NCBI GenBank assembly: GCA_017619835.1
Contig: JAFZRN010000017.1
Span: 46,816-110,815, forward strand
DNA length: 64,000 nucleotides
Source: Eubacterium sp.
GTDB taxonomy: Bacteria; Bacillota; Clostridia; Lachnospirales; Lachnospiraceae
Direction: 5' to 3'
The notes under the pieces were generated by a model. That model was given only the letters and a program-made list of their open reading frames with translations. It was not told where the DNA came from and did not search any database. The position numbers and the translations under genes were made by a program. Each line of letters begins with the position of its first letter. The first letter of the stretch is position 1. Of the stretch, positions 53,677 to 63,403 are shown in pieces.

Positions 53677-54618
53677 ATGCTTTATATAAATAATCTATAT
53701 AAATACTATGGCACATTTCCCGCAGTCCAGGGACTGACTTTAAGAGTTCCGAAGGGCGACCTCTTTGGTTTCGTGGGGCCCAACGGAGCGGGAAAGACCA
53801 CAACGATAAGAATAGTGTGCGGACTTCTTCAGGCATCCTCCGGAGAAGTTACGGTAAATGGCATCAAGCGTGGTGCCGATGCGAAGGAAATGGTTAATCT
53901 GAAAAAGCTCATCGGATATGTTCCCGACTTTTTCGGAGTTTATGATAATCTCAAGGTTTCCGAATATATGGAGTTCTACGGCTCTCTAAACGGAATGAGC
54001 TATAAGGATATAACTGCGGTTTCGGGTGACCTTCTCGCACTGGTCAATCTTCAGGATAAGACCGAGAATTATGTGGATACCCTTTCACGAGGAATGAAGC
54101 AGAGACTCTGCGTTGCAAGAGCACTTCTTCATAACCCTCAGCTTCTTGTCATGGATGAACCCTCATCCGGACTTGACCCTGTGGCAAGAGTGGAGATGAA
54201 GGAGCTTCTAATGAACCTTCAGTCCATGGGTAAGACCATAATCATAAGCTCGCACATCCTTTCCGATATATCAGAGATGTGTAATGCGATCGGGATCATG
54301 AACCACGGCAAGCTGATAGCGGCCGGCAAGATGGAGGATATCCTGAGGACAGGTACGGATTCCAGCAGACTTATCATCAATATCAAGTCCGAGACGGATC
54401 AGGCAGTAAGACTCCTTCAGGAAAACCCGAATATAAGGACCGAGTCCATCAGGGAAAATGAGATCGTAGTCGGCGGAGTTGCAGATGATACTGCATCTAA
54501 TCAGCTCATTATGTATCTCATGCAGAAGGGCGTCATAATAGGAGGCTTCAGAAGAGAAGAAAGAAGCCTTGAGAATATATTTATGGCAATTACACAGGAA
54601 GGAGGCTCAGATGTTTAA
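53677..54618 (+). CDS. ABC-2 type transporter ATP-binding protein
   Basis: The 313-residue ATPase has Walker A GPNGAGKTTT, signature LSRGMKQRL, Walker B LLVMDEPSSGLDP and switch His SSHIL. The C-terminal 80 residues are the regulatory extension common to exporters that pair with ABC-2 permeases. It starts 12 bp after the preceding gene and overlaps the permease start by 8 bp. The cargo is unknown. By position it serves the MoxR/VWA envelope system. Confidence 0.93.
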   Translation: MLYINNLYKYYGTFPAVQGLTLRVPKGDLFGFVGPNGAGKTTTIRIVCGLLQASSGEVTVNGIKRGADAKEMVNLKKLIGYVPDFFGVYDNLKVSEYMEFYGSLNGMSYKDITAVSGDLLALVNLQDKTENYVDTLSRGMKQRLCVARALLHNPQLLVMDEPSSGLDPVARVEMKELLMNLQSMGKTIIISSHILSDISEMCNAIGIMNHGKLIAAGKMEDILRTGTDSSRLIINIKSETDQAVRLLQENPNIRTESIRENEIVVGGVADDTASNQLIMYLMQKGVIIGGFRREERSLENIFMAITQEGGSDV

Positions 54619-55483
54619 TCCGGTAAACAGTCCTATCATCAAAAAGGACCTTAAAGTTATATCGAGAAGCATGAAGTTCTCCTGGGGGCTCTTTGCCTAT
54701 GAGGTAGTCCTCACGATTGTATTCCTGTTTTCTCTCAGTATCATGAGTGTAAGCCGCTCTTATACGGGAGTATATTCCAATACCGATATGTACAGCGGAT
54801 ATATATATTTCTTCCCTATCGTAGGTATCACGGAGCTTATAATCATCGCTCTGATCGTTCCGATAATCACGGCATCCTCCATATCGGGAGAGCGTGAGAG
54901 AAAGACGATGGATGTGCTCCTTACAACTACGATAACATCGACGAATATAATCCTCGGCAAGATCGGATCTGCGGTAATAAGAGTTATGATATTCATTATC
55001 GCAAGCCTTCCGCTGCTTTCCGTATCATTTATAGTAGGAGGTCTTTCCTGGATAACGCTTCTTGAGTATGTTGTGATGGCATTTATCTTTGCATGCTTTG
55101 CGGGAAGTGTCGGAACATTTGCATCATCGGTATGCAGGAAGTCAATTACAGCGATCATCCTTTCCTACGTGATATATCTCGGAGTATACGGAATTCCTTT
55201 TGTGGGATGGCTTTCGGAATTTCTTGTTAATACGAGCAGAACTACTTATTATCTTTCACCTCTTGCCCTCCTTGTGGATCCTGTATTTACATTCATTGTT
55301 TTCTTTGTGACCAGGCTCACGAGTGAAGAAGTAATAGGAATATTCTTTGATAATTCAAATGGAATCTGGCAGCTTTTATCAAATGATAACTTATATATAG
55401 TTTTATCTGAGATAATTCAGATCGCACTTACGGCAGTTTTTGTTGTTCTTGCATCGAACCGAATAAGACCGGGTAAAAAGTAA
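54611..55483 (+). CDS. ABC-2 type transporter permease
   Basis: ATG 54611 has AAGGAGG six bases upstream and overlaps the ATPase stop; the frame extends upstream to 54569 without support. The 290-residue protein has six hydrophobic segments. It also has the coupling segment SSISGERERKTMDVLLTTTITSTNIILGK, typical of GldF/NosY-like ABC-2 permeases. It forms the membrane half of the exporter with the preceding ATPase. Confidence 0.9.
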   Translation: MFNPVNSPIIKKDLKVISRSMKFSWGLFAYEVVLTIVFLFSLSIMSVSRSYTGVYSNTDMYSGYIYFFPIVGITELIIIALIVPIITASSISGERERKTMDVLLTTTITSTNIILGKIGSAVIRVMIFIIASLPLLSVSFIVGGLSWITLLEYVVMAFIFACFAGSVGTFASSVCRKSITAIILSYVIYLGVYGIPFVGWLSEFLVNTSRTTYYLSPLALLVDPVFTFIVFFVTRLTSEEVIGIFFDNSNGIWQLLSNDNLYIVLSEIIQIALTAVFVVLASNRIRPGKK

Positions 55484-55484
55484 T

Positions 55485-56858
55485 ATGAATTACATTCTTT
55501 CGTTCATTAAAAAGGTACGAAAAAAACTCAATAATAGGATAATGAGAGCCTCCATGACCGATGGTCTTATGTGGGGGCTTCTTTCAATGCTCATCATCAT
55601 GCTGATAAGTCTTGCGGTGCCGCTTTATTATGCGGCTCCTATCGGAGCGGGACTTGCTGTGGCAGCCCTTCTTATTTTCATAGTGATAGGTATTAAAAAG
55701 AAGGTTTCAAATGAGACGGCAGCGGGATTTATCGATAGCTTCGGTTTTCGTGAACGAGTGCTTACAGCATATGAGAATAGAAAGAGCGAGGACAGGATAC
55801 ATCTGCTTCAGCGAGAGGATGCAGAGAGGGTTTTAAGGAAAAATGAAGCGAAGATAAAGGTGCCTCTCAATATCCCCTGGATAAAGCTTGGGATAAGTCT
55901 ATTGATAGCGGTACTTATAATCGTGGCAGGCATAGTCCCGACACCTGCAAAGGAGAAGGCTAAGGAAATGCATCTCACCCGGCAGGAGGCCAAGGAAGCA
56001 GTCAAGGAAACCGAGAAGCTTCTTGAAGAGCTCGGAAATATAGAAAAGAGTGAACTCAGCGAAGAAGAGATAAATGAGCTGGAAAAGATGATGAAGTCAC
56101 TCGAGCTTTCTCAGGAAGCGATGAAGCAGGCCAAGACCAAGGAAGAGCTTAAAGCAGCTAAAAGCGGCTATGAATATAAGCTGGGGGATGCCGAGAGCAA
56201 GCTTTCACAAATGGCCGAAGGAAAGAACGGAACAACTCTTTCAAGTATAAAGTCCGCCGAAGAGATGGCGAAAAATCAGCAGAATTCCCAGATGCTCACA
56301 GCTAGTAACCAGAATGGCCAGATGGATCCGAATGCCCAGAACGGACAAAATGGTCAGAATGGTCAGAACGGCCAGAACGGACAGAACGGCCAGAATGGCG
56401 AAAACGGACAGAATGGCCAGAATACCCAGAATGGTAAAGGTGAAGGCGAAGGTCAGGGTGAAGGCCAGGGAGAAGGAAAAGGCGAAGGAGAAGGAAACGG
56501 AGAAGGAAATGGCGAAGGCCAGGGCGAAGGTGAGGGCCAGAGCCAGGGAAACGGAAAGAGTAATGGAAGCGGCCAGGGCGGAAACGGAGCCGGCCAGGGC
56601 GATGAGACCGCGGAGAAAAAGGTCGAACATGATTATGACTATGTAAGCGTGGATGAAAACCTCTCCGGAAAGTATGGTGACAACAGCACCTCCCAGTATT
56701 CCCGTGAAAAGAACGGCCTTGTCTGGGACGGAAAGAAGGTTCCTTACAGCACGGTCATCAACCAGTATAAAAAGAGCGCATATGACGGTATCGAGAAGGG
56801 CAAGTACCCCGGTGCCGTCTCTAATATCATAAAGAATTATTTTTCAGGATTAGAGTAG
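55485..56858 (+). CDS. Membrane protein with coiled coil and Asn/Gln/Gly/Glu-rich low-complexity stretch
   Basis: The family is not recognised with certainty. The 457-residue product has two N-terminal membrane helices (about 28-65) and a third (about 131-150). A Glu/Lys coiled coil (about 160-250) follows, then about 95 residues of NGQ repeats changing into GEG/GQG repeats (about 275-370), and a conserved-looking C-terminal 80 residues. The ending (SNIIKNYF) resembles proteins that sit between ABC-2 and MoxR genes in related operons. The start is 1 bp after the permease stop, so it is coupled. Confidence 0.75.
   Translation: MNYILSFIKKVRKKLNNRIMRASMTDGLMWGLLSMLIIMLISLAVPLYYAAPIGAGLAVAALLIFIVIGIKKKVSNETAAGFIDSFGFRERVLTAYENRKSEDRIHLLQREDAERVLRKNEAKIKVPLNIPWIKLGISLLIAVLIIVAGIVPTPAKEKAKEMHLTRQEAKEAVKETEKLLEELGNIEKSELSEEEINELEKMMKSLELSQEAMKQAKTKEELKAAKSGYEYKLGDAESKLSQMAEGKNGTTLSSIKSAEEMAKNQQNSQMLTASNQNGQMDPNAQNGQNGQNGQNGQNGQNGQNGENGQNGQNTQNGKGEGEGQGEGQGEGKGEGEGNGEGNGEGQGEGEGQSQGNGKSNGSGQGGNGAGQGDETAEKKVEHDYDYVSVDENLSGKYGDNSTSQYSREKNGLVWDGKKVPYSTVINQYKKSAYDGIEKGKYPGAVSNIIKNYFSGLE
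56313..56600 (+). repeat. Low-complexity coding repeats (NGQ then GEG/GQG)
   Basis: Nine-base units of the form AAYGGNCAG repeat about a dozen times (56313-56440), then six-base units GGHGAA/GGCCAG continue to about 56600. All are in frame, so length changes would be tolerated. Confidence 0.85.
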
Positions 56859-56869
56859 AGGAGTAGAAT

Positions 56870-57799
56870 ATGTCAGAATTCGAACAGGCCGCAGGCAGAA
56901 TCAATGAAGTTAAAACAGAGATCGCAAAGGAGATAATCGGGCAGAAGGATACTGTCGATAAACTTCTTATGGCACTTCTCACGGGAGGTAACGTACTTCT
57001 CGAGGGTATGCCGGGACTCGGAAAGACAAGACTCGTCCAGACCATAAGCCATGTCTTTGAGATGTCATTTAAGAGGATACAGTTCACACCCGACCTTATG
57101 CCGGCTGATATCACCGGAACAAATATAATGGTAAGGGATGAAAAGGGCAGCGGCTTCAGATTCGAAGCAGGCCCCATCTTTGCAAATGTCATCCTGGCGG
57201 ACGAGATCAACAGAGCTACTCCGAAAACCCAGTCAGCTCTTCTCGAGGCGATGCAGGAGCATACGGTAACGGTGGGTGATACAACCTACGCACTTCCGGA
57301 TCCTTTCTTTGTAATCGCTACCCAGAACCCGATAGAGCAGGAAGGAACCTATCCGCTTCCGGAGGCACAGCTTGACAGATTTGCAATGAAGCTTATGGTT
57401 GAGTTCCCCACAAAGGAAGAGCTGGGCAAGATAGTTACTCTTACAGAGAATTCTTCATCAGAGCCTGCAAAGGCCGTTCTTACTTCGGAAGAACTCTTAT
57501 CCATAAGAAGCATGATCCAGCAGCTTCCGATAGCAGAGCCTGTTCTTGATAAGGCACTCTCGATCGTAATGAAGACACATGAAGAGAACCGCTATATCCG
57601 TGAGGGAGCCAGCCCGAGAGCTGCACAGCATATAGTAAGATGTGCAAAGGCGAAGGCATTTATGGATAAAAGACTTAATGTAGCTTTTGATGATATAACA
57701 GCGGTTGCACCGGATGTATTACGCCACCGTATAATCTTAAGCTTTGATGCCATCCAGGACGGCATCACTCCCGATGATGTTATAAAGGAACTTTTATAG
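56870..57799 (+). CDS. MoxR-type AAA+ ATPase
   Basis: The 309-residue protein has Walker A EGMPGLGKTRL, Walker B ILADEINRATPKTQSALLEAMQE, and sensor segment ATQNPIEQEGTYPLPEAQLDRF, all typical of the MoxR family. These act as chaperones that load or mature VWA-domain partners. A DUF58 gene and a VWA gene follow directly, the standard trio. Translation starts 11 bp after the preceding stop with GAGG upstream. Confidence 0.96.
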   Translation: MSEFEQAAGRINEVKTEIAKEIIGQKDTVDKLLMALLTGGNVLLEGMPGLGKTRLVQTISHVFEMSFKRIQFTPDLMPADITGTNIMVRDEKGSGFRFEAGPIFANVILADEINRATPKTQSALLEAMQEHTVTVGDTTYALPDPFFVIATQNPIEQEGTYPLPEAQLDRFAMKLMVEFPTKEELGKIVTLTENSSSEPAKAVLTSEELLSIRSMIQQLPIAEPVLDKALSIVMKTHEENRYIREGASPRAAQHIVRCAKAKAFMDKRLNVAFDDITAVAPDVLRHRIILSFDAIQDGITPDDVIKELL

Positions 57800-57835
57800 A
57801 AACTTATATATTAGGAACTTATTTAAAGGAATACT

Positions 57836-58702
57836 ATGCAGACTATTGATCTCCACGAGCTGGAACGCCTCCGCGGCTTAAAACTGAATATACGCCGGAC
57901 TTTAAGCTATAACGAGGGTGCGAGACGTTCTTCCTCGAAGGGTCGTTCTGCGGAGTTCTCGGGTTATCGTGAATATATACCCGGGGACGATATGCGCTAT
58001 GTGGACTGGAATGCCTACGCACGTCTCGATAAGCTCTATATAAAGGAATATATGGAGGAGCGTGAGGGGCGCGTAAATATCTACCTTGATACGAGCCGTT
58101 CCATGGAGTTCGGTGAAAAGCTGAAGAGCACACTTATGGCAGAACTTACCGAGGCCATAAGCTATGTTGCGCTCTCCGGAAGGGACAGCGTCTATGTGAC
58201 CGACCTTCAGAACCCCGCCGCTACGTTAAGGGTTCCGGCAGGAGAGACCGGCACGGTGATGCTCCGCAAATGGCTTGAAGATATAAAGCCCGCCGGCCAG
58301 ATAAATATTGTCGACGCACTAAAGAATGCAGTCAGGACAAACGGTGGAAGAAGCTTTATAATCTCGGACTTTATGGATGAAGACTTTCTTTCGAGAGAGC
58401 AGGAAGCTTTAAGGCTTATGAATTATAGACGTATGGAGGTCTGTCTCATCCACATCCTTTCAAAGGAAGAACTTGAGATAAAGGACACCGGCTCCTTCAG
58501 ATTCATCGACAGTGAAAATGAGAAGAAGGATATAAGGCTTACTCTGGAAAAAAGCGTGGTCGATGATTATACGAAGGCGCTCAATGAATATATTGCAAAT
58601 ATCAGAACAACTGCGCATAAGAACGGCGCGGACTACATTTTATGCAGGACCGACGAACCGCTCAGCAAGGTATTTTTCGATAACATGAGAGGAATCTGGT
58701 AA
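57836..58702 (+). CDS. DUF58 protein
   Basis: The 288-residue protein has the DUF58 core: FSGYREYIPGDDMRYVDWNAYAR followed by a VWA-like strand with YLDTSRSMEFG, a DxSxS metal-binding motif. It lacks membrane helices, unlike some DUF58 proteins. It is the usual partner of MoxR, and its role in the envelope system is inferred from context. It ends 2 bp before the VWA giant. Confidence 0.93.
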   Translation: MQTIDLHELERLRGLKLNIRRTLSYNEGARRSSSKGRSAEFSGYREYIPGDDMRYVDWNAYARLDKLYIKEYMEEREGRVNIYLDTSRSMEFGEKLKSTLMAELTEAISYVALSGRDSVYVTDLQNPAATLRVPAGETGTVMLRKWLEDIKPAGQINIVDALKNAVRTNGGRSFIISDFMDEDFLSREQEALRLMNYRRMEVCLIHILSKEELEIKDTGSFRFIDSENEKKDIRLTLEKSVVDDYTKALNEYIANIRTTAHKNGADYILCRTDEPLSKVFFDNMRGIW

Positions 58703-58704
58703 GG

Positions 58705-61700
58705 ATGACATTTGGCACACTGATCCCGCTTATATTTCTTGTCGGGGTTCCCGTGATAATAATCATATATCTGATGAAGCCAAAGGGTACACCGAAGGTG
58801 ATACCTTCTCTTTTGCTGTGGAAAAATGCCGAGCGAAACGAGAAGAGCATGACCTTCTCAAAGAAGCTTATTAAAAACATCCTGATGTTCCTCGAGATCG
58901 CGGCCCTTATCCTTCTGATGTTTGCCACAATGTCACCTGCGATAAAAAGAGGCGGCAGCGAAAAGGCCGAGTCATCACTCATCGTGATCGACACCTCGGG
59001 AAGCATGAATTATAAGGCAGACGGCACAAAGACCCGCTTTGATCTTGCTTTAAGGGACGCACTTGATTATGTGGAAATGACTTCGGGCGATATATCCGTT
59101 CTAAGCTCCGGTGCCGAAAATAAAGTGCTCATCAATACGAGCAGGGATAAGCTCAGGATTAAAAAACTTATCTCGGGACTCGAATGTACGGATGCGGCGG
59201 GAAGACCGGACGGAGCTGAGGGACTTATAGAATCCGTAGGTGCCGAAAAGGTCATCGTCTTTACGGATAGTGAAGGCAAGGCTGCACTGGAGGATATCAG
59301 CTCCCGCATCAGCATGGATATCTATGTTTACGGCGAAAGAACAGATAATATAGCTCTCAGCCAGATGTCCATGAAGAAAAACGATAACGGGCTTTTTGAT
59401 ATATCGGTTAATTACAGTGTGTTCGGAGAGCATGCTGCAAGCTTTGATATCTCCGTTCTTGACAGCGGGAATAATCTTCTGGGGATCAGGACTATCGATG
59501 CTCAGGCCGGGACCAACGGCTCGATCCTTCTTACGGATAAGAATGTAAGAGGAGGATATGCCAAGGCAGTTCTTTCGGCAGTGAGCTTTGATGATAAATC
59601 AGGCGATAAGACTGCGGACGGACTAGATAATGATAATACAGCTTATGCCGTGGCTGCTGAGAAAGCACAGTATGATGCATATCTTATCGGTAACGGCAAC
59701 ATCTATGTGGAGAAAGCCTTTAAGGCTGCCACCGGGGAGAATGTGATTAAGAATGCTTCCGACAGCGACATCATTTCCGGTGATAAAAAGACAGTTGCGA
59801 TCTATGATGATCCTACATTTATAACGAGTGATACTTCGAGGCTTATCTTTAATTATCCTAAGGATATCGCGGCCGATGAGAACGGCCATCTGGTAAGAGT
59901 CAGGCAGGAGCCCTTCCTTAAGAATCTGTCCGAATTTACCTTCGGAGCGGGCGGGCTAAAGTATCTTACAGTTCCCGAATGGGGAAAGCCGCTGATGACG
60001 ATAGATGACGCCGATGTGGGCGAGAGGGTCGTTGCTTATTACGGCGAGCATGACGGGATAAGGGAAGTCATCCTCGGCTTTGATATAAGAAACAGCGAAT
60101 TTCCGCTGATGGCTGAGTTCCCGGTATTTATTGCGGATGCAATGACTTATCTTGCGGACGACAGCCTCATCAGCGAGCATTATATAATGGCAGGAACCGA
60201 CGGACCGGCCGGCGAAACGGAAAACAGGGCCGGCCTGTATGAGATGGAGGGCGAGCACTATGTTGTAAGATTCCCGCTTTCCGAATCCGAGGGCGGAGCG
60301 GTGGAAGCTGTTTCCGTTAAGACCGGAAATGAGGACTACGGCATCAGGTACAGCCCCCTCAGGAGGCTCTGCCTTGTTATCGCACTGATCCTGATAATAA
60401 TCGATCTTGTTATATATTATAGGAGAAACAGAGTATATAGAGGCCTGCCTCTTATCTTAAGAGCACTTCTTATTCTGACTGTAACTTTAGCGATAATCGG
60501 CATCAATCTTCCGGGAAGGAAGAAGGGAAATGCCACGATATTTGTGGTGGATATGTCGGACAGTAATATCGATACTCTTCCCGAAAAAGAGGACTATCTC
60601 AGGAATCTGATAAGCGGGATGCCCCGCGGCGACGCATTCGGAATCGTAACCTTCGGTGCAAATGCCATGACGGATCAGTTTGTTAATTCCGAAGCAAGAT
60701 ATCTTGGCATCGCCACTGCTCCTAAGGGCAGGGGAACGGATATCGAGGGCGCGATAGAGTATGCGGCTGCACTTCTTCCCGAGGACAGATTCGGACGTAT
60801 CATGCTGCTTACCGACGGATGCGAGACCATCGGTGACGTGAATGAAACCTACGGCACCATCACAAGAGGTGACATCGAGCTCTGCCTTAAGCTTTTTGAA
60901 GGCGAGCTTGGAAATGATACCTATATCCAGTCTGTCGATATGCCGGACAAGCTTTCGGTCGGAGATACCTACAGGATTAAAGTAACAGTCTTCAGTAATT
61001 ATGATACGGATGCCGTGCTTAAGCTCTGGGACAGCAGTAAGGTTGTATCGGAGTCAAGTGTCAGTCTGGTAAAGGGCGAGAACACATTTGTCCTCGACGG
61101 AGTTGCGGGAGATGACGGAATAGAAGAAAAGCATGTTACGATCGAGGCGCCGGGCGACACTGTTGAAGAAAATAACAGCATGGTTGCAGCTGCGCTTGTT
61201 GATGCGCCGAAGAAGGTGCTTATTATATCAGGTCTTTCCGAGGACAGCTCGGGCTTTAGCGATATGATAAGCGGTCTCAATGTGAACCTTTCGACGGTTT
61301 CCGCGATAAATGCGCCGGAAACTATTACGGATCTTCTTCAGTATAAGACGATAATCATTGATAATGCCCATATCTCCGATCTTCCGGAGGGCTTTGTCAA
61401 TTCTATAGAAAGCTATGTAAAGGATTACGGCGGCGGACTTATCACAACAGGCGGTCGTGAAAGCTACGGACCGGGCGGATACAAGGACACGGTTCTTGAG
61501 AAGATTCTTCCGGTTGATATGACACCTAAGGCGGTAAATGAAAAGCCGTCACTTGCAATGGTCATGGTAATCGACTGCTCGGGCTCCATGGATTCTCCCG
61601 TGGAAGGCTATGGTGCGAGCGGAAAGCCCAAGATCGATGTGGCTGTGGATGCTGCGATAGAAGCAGTAGAGACCATGGATGAAAATGACATGGTCGGCGT

Positions 61701-63180
61701 TCTTACATTCAGCGATACTAATCAGTGGCGTCAGAAGATCGTAAAGCTTGATGATAAGGATGCTGTCATCGATCAGATAAAGAAGATCGGTATCGAAGGC
61801 GGAACCGTGATCAAGCCTGCAGTAAAGTCGGCGGCCAATGCACTTATGGATGTGGATGCGGGAGTCAAGCATATCCTGCTTCTTACGGACGGTGAAGGCG
61901 AGACCAGGGAATTCTCCGATGCGATAGAACTTATAAATGATAATTATATAACCATGTCGACCATAGCCGTAGGTTCTGATTCTGATACCCAGCTCCTTGA
62001 GCATCTGGCCGATGAATGCGGCGGAAGATACTACTTCAGCGAAAGCTCTTCGGATGTCCCGAAGATATTTACGGAGGAGGTTTATCTTTCGGCCGGAACA
62101 TATTATAAGCATGGTGATTTTACGATAAGCATGAACAGCTCCAATCAGCTGGTCGACGGCCTATATCCTGACGGCCTTCCTCATATTGAGGCTTATATTG
62201 CAACCTCCGCAAAGTCAGGGGCCAGAGAGATAATGGCGACCGATGAGGATGATCCGCTTCTTGCTTCCTGGCAGTACGGACTCGGAAATGCGATATCGTG
62301 GATGAGTAACGGCTCCGGAACCTGGGACGCAAATCTTGTCGGAATGGATGACTATGCCGCGATGTGGAAGAGGATGCTGGATATGGCCAGCATGGACGGC
62401 GATGTTGGAAATGATTCCATGAATATAAACAGAAGAAGAGGAAAGCTCCTTGTGGATTATCACGCCTTAGAATACTCGGAGGATACCGAGCTTAAGGGAG
62501 TATATACATCACCTACGGGTGAATCCGGTGAGCTTAAGCTTCTTTCCGATGAGCCGGGTAATTACACTGCAGAGTTCGACGCTGATGAACCCGGAGTATA
62601 CAGCATAAGCGTAAGACGAATGGAGGATGGAGAAACAGCTGCTGCGGTTACCGGAGTCCAGGCAGTCCAGTTCTCTGATGAGTACAGAAAAGATATATCC
62701 AACGAAGGCCTCGTCAGCTTTGTTACCGAAAACGGCCGTATCATTAAAGACGGTGACAAGGTATTCACTAAGCTTAAAGGAAAGAAGAATAATAAGAGAA
62801 ATATCACATTTATCCTTATCGTTCTTTCGATAATACTTCTTATACTGGATATAATCGCAAGAAGGTTCGGTATTCAGGAAAAGCTTATCACACTTTGGAA
62901 GAAGATCAGACCTGAAAGGGCCGAAAAGAAGAAACCGGTTAAGAAAGCCGGGAAGAAAGATATTGCAAAGCCAATCAGTGAAGCGGAAGATGGTTGGATA
63001 GAAGCAGGTGAGACAGACAGTCCGGGAGCAGCTCAGGAATATACCAATACATTAGAAGCACCACAAAAAGAAAAACCGGGAAAAACAAAGAAACAGGTGA
63101 AAAAACCGGCTGAGTCTCCTGCAGAGACAGCACTGGATACAGCCGCACTTCTGAAAAAGAAAAAGGACAGAAATCTCTAG
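58705..63180 (+). CDS. 1491-residue BatA-like membrane protein with three VWA domains
   Basis: The order is: two N-terminal helices (about 7-25, 52-74); VWA 1 with DTSGS (about 93-); a beta-rich part; two helices (about 553-571, 577-600); VWA 2 with DMSDS (about 612-); and an amidotransferase-like segment with IIDNAHISDLP and GGGLITTGG (about 830-930). VWA 3 with DCSGS follows (about 955-), then a final helix (about 1362-1385) and a Lys-rich tail. The DxSxS metal site is present in all three. It looks like BatA fused to a second VWA/amidotransferase protein, with two proteins merged in one frame. MoxR probably acts on its VWA domains. The stop codon lies inside its terminator. Confidence 0.92.
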   Translation: MTFGTLIPLIFLVGVPVIIIIYLMKPKGTPKVIPSLLLWKNAERNEKSMTFSKKLIKNILMFLEIAALILLMFATMSPAIKRGGSEKAESSLIVIDTSGSMNYKADGTKTRFDLALRDALDYVEMTSGDISVLSSGAENKVLINTSRDKLRIKKLISGLECTDAAGRPDGAEGLIESVGAEKVIVFTDSEGKAALEDISSRISMDIYVYGERTDNIALSQMSMKKNDNGLFDISVNYSVFGEHAASFDISVLDSGNNLLGIRTIDAQAGTNGSILLTDKNVRGGYAKAVLSAVSFDDKSGDKTADGLDNDNTAYAVAAEKAQYDAYLIGNGNIYVEKAFKAATGENVIKNASDSDIISGDKKTVAIYDDPTFITSDTSRLIFNYPKDIAADENGHLVRVRQEPFLKNLSEFTFGAGGLKYLTVPEWGKPLMTIDDADVGERVVAYYGEHDGIREVILGFDIRNSEFPLMAEFPVFIADAMTYLADDSLISEHYIMAGTDGPAGETENRAGLYEMEGEHYVVRFPLSESEGGAVEAVSVKTGNEDYGIRYSPLRRLCLVIALILIIIDLVIYYRRNRVYRGLPLILRALLILTVTLAIIGINLPGRKKGNATIFVVDMSDSNIDTLPEKEDYLRNLISGMPRGDAFGIVTFGANAMTDQFVNSEARYLGIATAPKGRGTDIEGAIEYAAALLPEDRFGRIMLLTDGCETIGDVNETYGTITRGDIELCLKLFEGELGNDTYIQSVDMPDKLSVGDTYRIKVTVFSNYDTDAVLKLWDSSKVVSESSVSLVKGENTFVLDGVAGDDGIEEKHVTIEAPGDTVEENNSMVAAALVDAPKKVLIISGLSEDSSGFSDMISGLNVNLSTVSAINAPETITDLLQYKTIIIDNAHISDLPEGFVNSIESYVKDYGGGLITTGGRESYGPGGYKDTVLEKILPVDMTPKAVNEKPSLAMVMVIDCSGSMDSPVEGYGASGKPKIDVAVDAAIEAVETMDENDMVGVLTFSDTNQWRQKIVKLDDKDAVIDQIKKIGIEGGTVIKPAVKSAANALMDVDAGVKHILLLTDGEGETREFSDAIELINDNYITMSTIAVGSDSDTQLLEHLADECGGRYYFSESSSDVPKIFTEEVYLSAGTYYKHGDFTISMNSSNQLVDGLYPDGLPHIEAYIATSAKSGAREIMATDEDDPLLASWQYGLGNAISWMSNGSGTWDANLVGMDDYAAMWKRMLDMASMDGDVGNDSMNINRRRGKLLVDYHALEYSEDTELKGVYTSPTGESGELKLLSDEPGNYTAEFDADEPGVYSISVRRMEDGETAAAVTGVQAVQFSDEYRKDISNEGLVSFVTENGRIIKDGDKVFTKLKGKKNNKRNITFILIVLSIILLILDIIARRFGIQEKLITLWKKIRPERAEKKKPVKKAGKKDIAKPISEAEDGWIEAGETDSPGAAQEYTNTLEAPQKEKPGKTKKQVKKPAESPAETALDTAALLKKKKDRNL

Positions 63181-63210
63181 AGTGATAGCTCACTCTGGAG
63201 ATTTTTTTTC
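63172..63210 (+). terminator. Terminator of the MoxR/VWA operon
   Basis: AATCTCTAGAGTGA (63172-63185), loop TAGC, TCACTCTGGAGATT (63190-63203) with one G-T pair, then a T-run. The TAG stop of the VWA gene is within the left arm. Confidence 0.9.
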
Positions 63211-63403
63211 TTTGGAGTTTGTGAACTTTTTGTGTAGATTCTTTGGATAGAGCAGATTTTTATAAAAAAGTGCTGATATTTGATAAAAGTAAATGAGTGA
63301 CAAAAGATATAATATGAACGAATTATGAACAAAAAATGAACAAAATAATAATAATAAGTTATTTTTTTGTGGTTGGTATTTATAGAGAGAGGGTTAATTA
63401 AAT

